From Rhodanobacter sp. B04 (lineage in GTDB: Bacteria; Pseudomonadota; Gammaproteobacteria; Xanthomonadales; Rhodanobacteraceae): 64,000 nt of DNA. The notes under the pieces are model-generated. The model had not been told where the DNA came from. It saw nothing but the letters and a program-made list of their open reading frames with translations, and made no database searches. Below, in pieces: positions 46,909 through 54,966 of this stretch; within the stretch, counting starts at the first letter, position 1; every line of letters begins with the position of its first letter. The position numbers and the translations under genes were made by a program. The stretch is from assembly GCF_002001125.1 (NCBI RefSeq), contig NZ_MUNV01000005.1, positions 310,001 to 374,000 on the forward strand, read 5' to 3'.

Positions 46909-48009
46909 TCAGGCGTGCCGGCGGAAATACAGCCACGCCGCCAACGCCAGGATCACTGCCGGCAACAGGTTGGCGACCAGCGGCGGAATGCCGTAGACCG
47001 TGCCGAAGCTGACCATCGCCTTCTGCAGGAAGTACCAGCCAATCGCCAGCAGCATGCCCATGAACATGCGCTTGCCCAAGCCACCGGAACGCAACGCACC
47101 GAACGCAAACGGCATCGCGCAAAGCACCAGTACCAGCACGTTGAGCGAATACAGCGCACGGCCCCAGAATGCGATCGCGTACACGCCAGGACTCTCGCCG
47201 TTGCCTTCCAGGTAATTCATGTTGCGGCGCAGGTCGCGCATGGCCAGGTATTGCGGCTGGATCAACGACTCCTGCAACACGTTCGGATCGAGCCGCGATA
47301 CCCATTGCTCGTTGAGCGCCGTGGTGGTGTGCGTGCCGTGCTCGTCCAGCGTGGTGCTGCGCACCTGGTCGAACACCCATTGCTTACCGTTGTGCTCGGC
47401 GGTCTTCGCCCAGTCGAAACGGCTGAGCTGCCCGTCGGCAGTCATGGTGAAAACGCGCACATCCTGCAGCTGCACCGCGTCATGCCCATCCACCTGACGC
47501 AGCAGGCTGCTCTTCGCATTGATGAAACGGTCGCCGTCACGCGCCCACAAGCCACTGCTCGTCTCACCGAGCGAACCGGACGAACGCACACGCAGATCCA
47601 TCGCCTGCGCCTGCTGGTCGCCCCAAGGCGCCGCCGTCTCGCCGAGGATCACCACGCCAAGCGTCACGACCGCGACCACGCCGACGGCGGAAACGGCGAT
47701 GCGCAGCTTCGAAAGGCCCGTCGTGCGCAGCGCCGTCAACTCGCCACTCGCGGCGAGACCGCCAAGGCCGAGCAGACCGCCGATCGCCGTCGCAAAGATG
47801 AACATCTCGTACAGGCGCCGCGGAATGGTCACCAGCACGTACACGATGGCATTGCTCAGGGTGTAGCCGTTCTTGCCGATATTGCCGAGCTGGCGCAGCA
47901 GTTGGAAGACCGCGTCCAGGCCGGCCAGCACCAGCCACACCGTCAGCAGCGAGGTGAGCACCGTGATACCGATCAGCCAGTCGACGCGCTTGACACGGAA
48001 CATACCCAT
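46909..48009 (-). CDS. lptG: Lipopolysaccharide export permease LptG
   Basis: LptG is one of two permease subunits of the LptB2FG ABC machine that extracts LPS from the inner membrane. The 366 residues show six membrane segments in two clusters (about 12-120 and 275-366) around a periplasmic beta-jellyroll (about 125-270), with FIFATAIGGLLGLGGLAASGELTALRTTGLS near the coupling helix (cited in parts). The ATG at 48009 overlaps the lptF stop by one base (TGATG). lptF lies upstream; pepA is divergent, as in many gammaproteobacteria. The frame opens far upstream only because GC-rich shadows continue. Confidence 0.95.
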   Translation of the reverse strand: MGMFRVKRVDWLIGITVLTSLLTVWLVLAGLDAVFQLLRQLGNIGKNGYTLSNAIVYVLVTIPRRLYEMFIFATAIGGLLGLGGLAASGELTALRTTGLSKLRIAVSAVGVVAVVTLGVVILGETAAPWGDQQAQAMDLRVRSSGSLGETSSGLWARDGDRFINAKSSLLRQVDGHDAVQLQDVRVFTMTADGQLSRFDWAKTAEHNGKQWVFDQVRSTTLDEHGTHTTTALNEQWVSRLDPNVLQESLIQPQYLAMRDLRRNMNYLEGNGESPGVYAIAFWGRALYSLNVLVLVLCAMPFAFGALRSGGLGKRMFMGMLLAIGWYFLQKAMVSFGTVYGIPPLVANLLPAVILALAAWLYFRRHA

Positions 48010-49112
48010 CAGACAGCCGCCTTTCGAAGCTTGCGTGCCACGTACTGGCTGCGGAACATCCAGGCGGCAAACAGGAACACCAGCAGGCTCACGAACCACA
48101 TCGGGCCGGCATGATGCCAGTGGCCCTTGGCGATCTGTCCGCGGCACAGCGCCAGCAACAGGTAGTACGCGTAGAAGCTGAGCAGCGCCAGCAGCAGGCG
48201 ACCGAAACGCGGTTCGCGCGGGCTTTGCCGTGACAGTGGCAGCGCCAGCATCAGCAGGACCAGGCTCATCGCGGGCGCAACCGTGCGCCAGGCAAACTCG
48301 GCCCGCGCGTCGGCATTGTCCGTGCGCATCAGTGTGAAGGTATCCATGCTTGCCGCCGGATCCTCCGAGTTGTCCGACTGCACGTTGGACAGCGAGGCGT
48401 CGTTGCGCTCGTACTGCATCTTGCGCCAGTTGTCGGCACCCAGCGGTATCTCGTATTGCCAGCCGTCGTAAAGGGCGAGGAAGCGGTCGGTACCGCTGCT
48501 TTCCTGATAGAGCTGCCCGCGCTTGCCGGTGATCACCTTGAGCTCGCGGCTGCCATCCTTGTTGGTGCGCTCCCGCGAGATGAAGGTATTGCCGAGCACG
48601 CTGCCGTCGCGACTCAGCGTGTCGACGAAAATGATGCCGCCCTTGTTCGGCAGCGGCGTGAATCGGCCGGCATCGAGGCCGGCCGCGATCACGGAACGGT
48701 TGGCTGCGGCCACCAGGTCGTCGGAGGTGCGCGCCGCCCACGGCCCGAGCCAGAGCGAGACGATGCCGACCAGCAGCATCACCACGATCGCCAGCAGGGA
48801 CATCGGTCGCAGCAGGCCGGCCGCCCCCATGCCCGACGAGGCCAGCACGTGCATTTCGCTCTCGCGGTACATGCGGCCGAGGCCATACAACACACCGATG
48901 AAGGCGGACAGCGGCAGCAGCGTGGGCAGGCCCTGGATCATGTTCAGGCCCAGCACCTGGAACATCACGCTGGCCGGGAAGCTGCCGTTGGCCACCTGCT
49001 TCAGCACCTGCGCGAAGGTGGTGCCGGACATGATGGCCAGCAGCACGATCGCGGTGGCGAGCATGGTCTGCCCCAGCTCGCGCAGGAAATAGCGGTCGAG
49101 AATGCTCAGCAT
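48009..49112 (-). CDS. lptF: Lipopolysaccharide export permease LptF
   Basis: LptF is the second permease of LptB2FG. The 367 residues begin MLSILDRYFLRELGQTMLATA, with the early Tyr-Phe-Leu-Arg-Glu motif typical of LptF. Membrane segments lie near 15-40, 60-85, 105-130 and three near 270-350, and the coupling segment is YGLGRMYRESEMHVLASSG. A periplasmic jellyroll lies at about 140-265 (GGIIFVDTLSRDG). The ATG at 49112 is 102 bp from the divergent pepA gene. It is followed with a one-base overlap by lptG, so both subunits are made together. Confidence 0.95.
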   Translation of the reverse strand: MLSILDRYFLRELGQTMLATAIVLLAIMSGTTFAQVLKQVANGSFPASVMFQVLGLNMIQGLPTLLPLSAFIGVLYGLGRMYRESEMHVLASSGMGAAGLLRPMSLLAIVVMLLVGIVSLWLGPWAARTSDDLVAAANRSVIAAGLDAGRFTPLPNKGGIIFVDTLSRDGSVLGNTFISRERTNKDGSRELKVITGKRGQLYQESSGTDRFLALYDGWQYEIPLGADNWRKMQYERNDASLSNVQSDNSEDPAASMDTFTLMRTDNADARAEFAWRTVAPAMSLVLLMLALPLSRQSPREPRFGRLLLALLSFYAYYLLLALCRGQIAKGHWHHAGPMWFVSLLVFLFAAWMFRSQYVARKLRKAAV

Positions 49113-49214
49113 GCGATAAACTTGTCCGCTTGTTACCTGATTGGCCCGGCTGGGCCGACAAACCACGAGTTTAGCCTGTCCGGCCCTGGCCGGGCCCATA
49201 CCGGAACCACCCCG

Positions 49215-50699
49215 ATGACACTCCAGTTCAGCCTTGGCACCGCCGCCCCCGAAACCGTTGATGCCGCCTGCGTGCTGATCGGTGTGTACGAACACGGCGT
49301 GCTGACCAGCGCCGCCGCCCGGGTCGACAGCGCCACCGACGGGCTGATCAAGCGCCAGGTGGAGAGTGGCGACATCAGCGGCAAGGCCGGCAGCACCACC
49401 CTGCTGTTCGCGCCGGCCGGCGTCGCCGCGAAGCGCGTGCTGGTGGTCGGGTTGGGCGCGCAGAAATCGTTCGACTCGGCGCGCTTCCAGAAAGTGAACC
49501 TCGAAGCGGCACGTGTGCTGGGCAAACTGCCGCTCACCGAGGCCGTGTCGTATCTGACCGAAGTCGACGTACCGGGCCGCGACCATGCCTGGCGCGTACG
49601 TGTCGCCGCACTGGCCAGCGACCATGCCGCCTACCGTTACACCGCCACCTTCAAGCCGCGCGACAAGAGCAAGCAGCCTGAACTCGGCGCCATCACGTTT
49701 GCCGCAGGCGACGACGCACACGCCGGCCTGGACCAGGCACGCGCGATCGCCGAAGGCGTGCGCTTCGCCCGCGACCTGGCCAACCTGCCGCCGAACATCT
49801 GCAACCCGGCGTATATCGCCGCGCAGGCACAGGCCTTTGCCGAAGGCAAAGACAAGGTCAGCTGCAAGGTGCTCGACGAGGTCGAGATGGACAAGCTCGG
49901 CTTCGGCTCGCTGCTGGCGGTAGGCCGCGGTTCGGTCAACAAGCCGCGACTGATCGTGCTGCAGTACCAGGGCGGCAACGAAGGCGACAAGCCCTACGCG
50001 TTTGTCGGCAAGGGCGTCACCTTCGACTCCGGCGGCATCAGCCTGAAGCCCGGCGCCGGCATGGAAGAGATGAAGTTCGACATGGGCGGCGCCGCCGGCG
50101 TGCTTGGCGCGTTCGTCGCGGCGGTGAAGATGGGCCTCAAGCTGAACCTGGTCTGCGTGGTGCCGAGCGTGGAGAACATGCCCGACGGCGACAGCTACCG
50201 CCCCAGCGACGTGCTGACCAGCCTGTCCGGCCTGACCATCGAGGTACTCAACACCGACGCCGAAGGCCGGCTGATCCTGTGCGACGCGCTCACCTACACC
50301 GCGCAGACGTTCCAGCCGCATACCCTGATCGACGCCGCCACCCTCACCGGCGCCTGCGTGATCGCGCTGGGCAAGCACGCCACCGGCCTGATGAGCAAGC
50401 ACGACGATCTCGCCGCCGAACTGCTCGCCGCCGGTGAGGCGACGCTCGACCGCGCATGGCGCCTGCCGCTGTGGGACGACTACCAGGCCCAGCTCGACTC
50501 CGGCTTCGCCGACGTCGCCAACATCGGCGGCAAGAGTGCCGGCGCGATCACTGCCGCCTGCTTCCTGTCGCGCTTCACCGACGGCCAGCGCTGGGCGCAC
50601 CTGGACATCGCCGGCACCGCCTGGGACGAAGGCCGCAAGGGATTGGCCACCGGCCGCCCGGTCGCGTTGCTGGTGCAGTGGCTGTTGAACCAGAAGTGA
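49215..50699 (+). CDS. pepA: Leucyl aminopeptidase PepA
   Basis: A hexameric, two-metal M17 aminopeptidase of the cytoplasm; in E. coli PepA also binds DNA at Xer sites and at carAB. The 494 residues show the first Lys in VGKGVTFDSGGISLKPG near residue 265, the metal ligands in FDMGGAAGVLG and the signature NTDAEGRLILCD near residue 345, which also holds the Arg. The DNA-binding role of PepA with XerCD is of interest because xerD is 35 kb away, but this is no evidence of use here. It precedes holC after a short AT-richer, repeat-bearing gap. It is divergent from lptF. Confidence 0.97.
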   Translation: MTLQFSLGTAAPETVDAACVLIGVYEHGVLTSAAARVDSATDGLIKRQVESGDISGKAGSTTLLFAPAGVAAKRVLVVGLGAQKSFDSARFQKVNLEAARVLGKLPLTEAVSYLTEVDVPGRDHAWRVRVAALASDHAAYRYTATFKPRDKSKQPELGAITFAAGDDAHAGLDQARAIAEGVRFARDLANLPPNICNPAYIAAQAQAFAEGKDKVSCKVLDEVEMDKLGFGSLLAVGRGSVNKPRLIVLQYQGGNEGDKPYAFVGKGVTFDSGGISLKPGAGMEEMKFDMGGAAGVLGAFVAAVKMGLKLNLVCVVPSVENMPDGDSYRPSDVLTSLSGLTIEVLNTDAEGRLILCDALTYTAQTFQPHTLIDAATLTGACVIALGKHATGLMSKHDDLAAELLAAGEATLDRAWRLPLWDDYQAQLDSGFADVANIGGKSAGAITAACFLSRFTDGQRWAHLDIAGTAWDEGRKGLATGRPVALLVQWLLNQK

Positions 50700-50707
50700 G
50701 TAAAGAG

Positions 50708-50750
50708 GAGTGAGAAAATAGCAAGTCCAAAGCCACTATTCTCACTTCTC
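50708..50750 (+). repeat. Imperfect inverted repeat overlapping the CTCACTT tract
   Basis: AGTGAGAAAATAG (about 50709-50721) and CTATTCTCACT (about 50736-50746) can form a stem of about 11 pairs with a two-base bulge and a 14-base loop. It overlaps the start of the heptad repeat. It has no terminal T-tract, so it is not a classical terminator. Confidence 0.5.
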
Positions 50751-50768
50751 ACTTCTCACTTCTCATTC
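50741..50768 (+). repeat. CTCACTT heptad tandem repeat between pepA and holC
   Basis: Three exact copies of CTCACTT (50741-50747, 50748-50754, 50755-50761) and a degenerate fourth (CTCATTC, 50762-50768) fill the gap between pepA and holC. The 77-bp gap is unusually AT-rich for this genome. Confidence 0.75.
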
Positions 50769-50776
50769 TTCGCCCT

Positions 50777-51199
50777 ATGCCCCGTGCCGATTTCTACCTG
50801 ATCGACAAGCCGCGCTTCCGCGAGCAGCCGTTGCTGCTGGTGTGCGAGCTGGCGAAGAAAGCGTTCGCCACCCAGCAGCCCACGCTGATCCTGACCCGCG
50901 ACTACGCGCAGGCCGAGGCACTCGACGAGCTGCTGTGGGCGTTCGACGAGGACGCGATGATCCCGCACCAGCTGGCCGGCGACGATGACGATGCGCAGAC
51001 CGCCGTGCTGATCGTGCCGCCGGGCATCGACAGCGAGGATCGCCCCTTGGTGATCAACCTGCGCGAAACCTGCCCCACGGGCCGCTACCAGCGTGTGCTG
51101 GAAGTGGTCGCCGCCGAGCCGGCCGAACGCGATGGTTCGCGCACCCGCTGGCGCGAATACCAGCAGCGCGGTTTCGAGCTGCACAAGAACGACATGTAG
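50777..51199 (+). CDS. holC: DNA polymerase III chi subunit HolC
   Basis: The chi subunit links the clamp loader (through psi) to single-strand DNA binding protein during replication. The 140-residue product begins MPRADFYLIDKPRF and shows ACEL/CELAKKAF and DELLWAFDEDAMIPHQLAGDD, as in the HolC family. It follows pepA, the classical gene order in gammaproteobacteria, but valS, usually next, is not seen; instead a leftward kinase gene converges with it. The two stop codons are only 2 bp apart. No terminator is visible between them. Confidence 0.92.
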   Translation: MPRADFYLIDKPRFREQPLLLVCELAKKAFATQQPTLILTRDYAQAEALDELLWAFDEDAMIPHQLAGDDDDAQTAVLIVPPGIDSEDRPLVINLRETCPTGRYQRVLEVVAAEPAERDGSRTRWREYQQRGFELHKNDM

Positions 51200-51201
51200 G
51201 T

Positions 51202-54200
51202 TCAGCCCGGCTCGGCGCCCTTGCCCGCCACAACCTGGGCCAGGGCAACAGCCAGTTGTTCACCGGTGAGCGGTTTGCGCAGAAAACCGTCCATGCCTGC
51301 CGCGCGGGCGCGCGCCTCATCCCTGCTGCCCGAGCGTGCGGTCACCGCGATGATCGGCAGATGCCGGCCGGCCTGCTCGCGCTGGCGGATCAACCGGGCA
51401 ATCTGGAACCCGTCCACACCGGGCAGGTCCAGATCCAGCAGCACCGCATCGAAACGCGCCAGCGCCAGCTCGGCCAGCGCGGCGAGGCCATTGATGACAT
51501 GCACCACGGCATGCCCCTGCCGTTCCAGCAGGCCGCCGATGACCGCCGCCACGATCGTGTCGTCCTCCACCAGCAGCAGACGGTAGCGACGGCCTTTCTG
51601 CTCGTCCGTTGGCGATGCCGGCTGCGCCTGTGCCGGTTCGGCCAACGGCAGACGCACGCGGAAGGTGCTGCCATGCGCGAGGCGCGATTCGAGCTCGATG
51701 CTGCCACCCATCATCTCCACCAGTTCGCGGCAGATCGCCAGCCCCAGCCCGCTGCCGGCACGGCGCTGTGGACTGTCGGCCTGTTCGAAGCGCTGGAACA
51801 ATCGCGCCTGGCTGGCTTCGGGGATGCCCGGCCCGGTGTCGCTGACACTGAACAGCAAACCATTGACCACACACTGCGCACGCAGCGTCACGCTGCCCTG
51901 TTCGGTGAATTTCAGTGCGTTGTTGGCCAGGTTCAACAACACCTGCTTGATCCGCACCGCATCGCCGATCAGCCGCGGCGGCAGATCGTCGGCGACCTCT
52001 AGCACGAAGCGGATGTGCTTGGCATGCGCCATGCCCTGCTCCAGCTGGGCGACATCGTCGAGCAACTGGCGCGGGTCGAACGGGGCCGGCTCCAGCTCCA
52101 GCTTGCCGGCCTCGATGCGCGCCAGGTCCAGTGCATCGTTGAGCAGTTTCAGCAGCATGCCGCCGGAGCGCTGCATGGCCTGGGTGTAGTCGTGCTGCAA
52201 CGGATTCAGCGGCGTGCTCAGCAGCAGTTCGGCCATGCCCATCACGCCGGTCATCGGGGTGCGGATCTCGTGGCTTAGCGTGGCCAGGAACTGGGTCTTA
52301 GCCGCACTGGCCGCCTCGGCCAGCTGGCGCTGCTGCTCGACCAGCTGCACGTGGTGGCGTTGCGCGAGCCGGCGCCGCCAACTGCGCAGGATCAGGCCGA
52401 TGATCGCAGCCACCAGCAACACATAGGCCAGCCATGCCCACCAGCGCTCCCATGGAGCCGCCTGCACCCGGATATCCAGCGGCGCAGCCACGCCCCATTG
52501 TCCGTCCGCGCCGGTGGCATGCATTTCCAACGTATAGCTACCTGCCGCCAGTCCGGAAAATTCGCGCGAGCCCACGCTGCCGACATCGATCCAGTCGGTG
52601 TCCAACCCGCGCATGCGAAAACCATAGTGGTTGGCGCCCGGGTCGATGAACGAGGCCAGCCGGGTTTCGACATGCAGGTCGCGATCGTCCCAATACAGCT
52701 GCAACGGCCGATCCAGCGGCAACGACTCGATACGTCCATCGCGTCTTACCGTGACCCTGGTAAGAGTCAGTAGCGGTGTCGGCCCCGGCTTGTCCGGTTT
52801 CATCAACAGCTCCGGCTCGAACGCGATCACCCCGCCACTGCTCGCGGCAAACAAGGTGCCGTCCGCGGCCATCTCGGTCGAGCCGTTGGTGAACTCGCTG
52901 TTCGACAGACCTTGTGACGGACCGAAGGCGACGAACTGATGCGTCTTCGCATCGAATCGCCACAATCCCGGATTGGCGAACAGCCACAGCCGGCCCTGGC
53001 GGTCGACGCGCATGGCCATCAGATTCTCGACAAAGGCCATGCGGCTGATGTCGACGACCTCATCGCGCAATGCACGGCCATCCACATCCTGGTAATGCTG
53101 CAGCGCCTGGTCGGTCGCGATCCAGAAGCCGCTGGCATCGAAAGCGAAAGCGAGAACCTCTTGTTGCGGGACGCCTGGCACGAAGGCCAGCTGCTGATCC
53201 TTTCCCTCACCGCGCAGCAAGCCGCCACTGCTGGCATACCACAGGCGACCTGCGTGAAAACCGAGCTGGTCAGGAAACCGGACGTTGGCCGCCACGTTGG
53301 CCGGCAAGAGCGGCCTTACGGCCAGGCTATCGGGGTCAATGACAAACACGCCGTCGCCCCAGGACGAGGCGTAGATGCGCCCATCAGTGCCTGCTGTCAG
53401 CGCAGTGGGGCGGCGCATATGCGTCTGCCCGGGCCCCAGCACGATGAGCTGGCCATGGTCATAGCGGTAGAGCTCACCGGGACCGGCCATCCACAACCGG
53501 CCAGCGGCATCCTCCGCCAATGACGCGAGGTTTCCGCGCAGCCCCTGCACGACATGGGTGACCTCGCCGGTGGCTGCATCCAGCTTGTCCACCCAGCCAT
53601 TGAAACCGCCCACCCACAACTTGCCATCGCGGCCCAGCAGCAGCGACAAGGCGGCAATGTTCGACAGGCTGCGCGGGTCGTCGGGAACATGGGTGAAGCG
53701 GGTGAAGCCGCTCCAGCCTGGCGGCAGATAGGCGATGCTGGACTGGTCGAAGGTGAACCACAGGCCACCTTCGCGATCACGCAACACCTGCCACAGGCGA
53801 TCGCTGGGCAGTCCTCCCGGCAGCAAAGTCTGACCGGGAATGTGCTGCAGCGGGCCGTCGCCGTCATCCAGCCAGACGCCGCTCAGGCTGCCCATCCACA
53901 GCCGGCCTTGCGCATCGCGCGTACTGCTCAGGATGCGCTGCGAGGACAGCTGCTGGCCTGCCAGCGGCCGCGCCACCCCATCGGCACCGACCACCAGCAG
54001 GCCGCCGGTGACTGCCACGCGCACTTCGCCGCGGCCGCCATCGATACGCCAGACACTGCCGACTTCACCATGAAACGCCGGATCCAGCGGCACGCGCCGC
54101 AGCATGCCATCCGGCCGCCGCAGGTACAGCCCGCTCTCGGCGCCAATCCACAGGCTGCCGTCGGCCTCGGCCAGCAGGGCCCGGGTCGAGCCGAACGATT

Positions 54201-54765
54201 TCGCATGCGTGCCATCGACATCCAAGGGCACGTGGTCGAAACCGCTGCCATCCGCCCGTGCACGTTCGAGCCCGCCCTGTGTGGCCACCCACAGCTGGCC
54301 ATCGGGCGTCTGCGCGATGCTCCACACTTCGTTGCCGGCGAGGCTGGCCGGATTGCCGTCGTCATGCTGCCACTGGCGGAAGCGGCCAGTCGCCTGGTCG
54401 TAGACGATCAGACCGGTGCTGACGCCGCCGGCCCAGATCCGGTTGTCGCGGTCCACGAACAAGGCATAGGTCTGATTGGCCGGCAGTGAGGACGGATCGT
54501 CCGCCACGTGCCGGAAGACCTTGAAGCGGATGCCGTCGTAGCGCACCAGCCCCGCGGAGGAACCAAACCACATCAGGCCATGGCGATCCTGCGCGACGGC
54601 ATAGACCGCTCCGCTGGGCACGCCATCGGCCACGCCATAGCGCCGGAACTGCGGCGTCGGCAACGGTGTGGCCTGCGCCGAGACCGAAGCGGGTGGTGGC
54701 GTGGTCGCACTCAGCGCGGGTGCCGCAACGCCAAGCACCACACTCAGCCACCATGCTGACACCAT
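51202..54765 (-). CDS. Hybrid sensor kinase with beta-propeller sensor (first of a pair)
   Basis: A 1,187-residue hybrid two-component protein. A signal peptide (MVSAWWLSVVLGVAAPALSA) is followed by about 14 Reg_prop units forming a periplasmic double beta-propeller (units like QDRHGLMWFGSSAGLVRYDG and DRDNRIWAGGVSTGL). Then come a Y_Y_Y domain (about 705-770), one membrane helix (about 775-797), HisKA with His in TLSHEIRTPMTG near 832, HATPase_c (FSVSDTGPGIP, GSGLGLAI) and a receiver domain with Asp in VLLDLDLPGVDG near 1110. No DNA-binding domain is present, so an Hpt protein or separate regulator is needed. The ATG at 54765 follows GGGGAG. It is a paralogue of the next gene. Confidence 0.92.
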   Translation of the reverse strand: MVSAWWLSVVLGVAAPALSATTPPPASVSAQATPLPTPQFRRYGVADGVPSGAVYAVAQDRHGLMWFGSSAGLVRYDGIRFKVFRHVADDPSSLPANQTYALFVDRDNRIWAGGVSTGLIVYDQATGRFRQWQHDDGNPASLAGNEVWSIAQTPDGQLWVATQGGLERARADGSGFDHVPLDVDGTHAKSFGSTRALLAEADGSLWIGAESGLYLRRPDGMLRRVPLDPAFHGEVGSVWRIDGGRGEVRVAVTGGLLVVGADGVARPLAGQQLSSQRILSSTRDAQGRLWMGSLSGVWLDDGDGPLQHIPGQTLLPGGLPSDRLWQVLRDREGGLWFTFDQSSIAYLPPGWSGFTRFTHVPDDPRSLSNIAALSLLLGRDGKLWVGGFNGWVDKLDAATGEVTHVVQGLRGNLASLAEDAAGRLWMAGPGELYRYDHGQLIVLGPGQTHMRRPTALTAGTDGRIYASSWGDGVFVIDPDSLAVRPLLPANVAANVRFPDQLGFHAGRLWYASSGGLLRGEGKDQQLAFVPGVPQQEVLAFAFDASGFWIATDQALQHYQDVDGRALRDEVVDISRMAFVENLMAMRVDRQGRLWLFANPGLWRFDAKTHQFVAFGPSQGLSNSEFTNGSTEMAADGTLFAASSGGVIAFEPELLMKPDKPGPTPLLTLTRVTVRRDGRIESLPLDRPLQLYWDDRDLHVETRLASFIDPGANHYGFRMRGLDTDWIDVGSVGSREFSGLAAGSYTLEMHATGADGQWGVAAPLDIRVQAAPWERWWAWLAYVLLVAAIIGLILRSWRRRLAQRHHVQLVEQQRQLAEAASAAKTQFLATLSHEIRTPMTGVMGMAELLLSTPLNPLQHDYTQAMQRSGGMLLKLLNDALDLARIEAGKLELEPAPFDPRQLLDDVAQLEQGMAHAKHIRFVLEVADDLPPRLIGDAVRIKQVLLNLANNALKFTEQGSVTLRAQCVVNGLLFSVSDTGPGIPEASQARLFQRFEQADSPQRRAGSGLGLAICRELVEMMGGSIELESRLAHGSTFRVRLPLAEPAQAQPASPTDEQKGRRYRLLLVEDDTIVAAVIGGLLERQGHAVVHVINGLAALAELALARFDAVLLDLDLPGVDGFQIARLIRQREQAGRHLPIIAVTARSGSRDEARARAAGMDGFLRKPLTGEQLAVALAQVVAGKGAEPG

Positions 54766-54966
54766 GAAATTCGCTCCCCAAGGCATGACGGCGCTCGCCA
54801 TCATGTTCGCGCAGATCGGTGGCCGCGTGATCTTGGCCCATACGCGCCAGTTGCCGGCACATCATTTGCCATCATGCCAAAACCACCACGCCAGTGCGAA
54901 CCGGTGCGTCATGACTTCCACGATGTTCCACCGACCTGGGCGTGCCGCCGCCGCGCAACCAGGCCT

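Noticed and set aside
46814..46996. A 60-codon plus-strand frame with a Cys-rich start (CCKYC, CHS)
   Set aside because: It looks like a small zinc-binding peptide, but it overlaps the 3' end of lptG in antisense and no family or ribosome site supports it.
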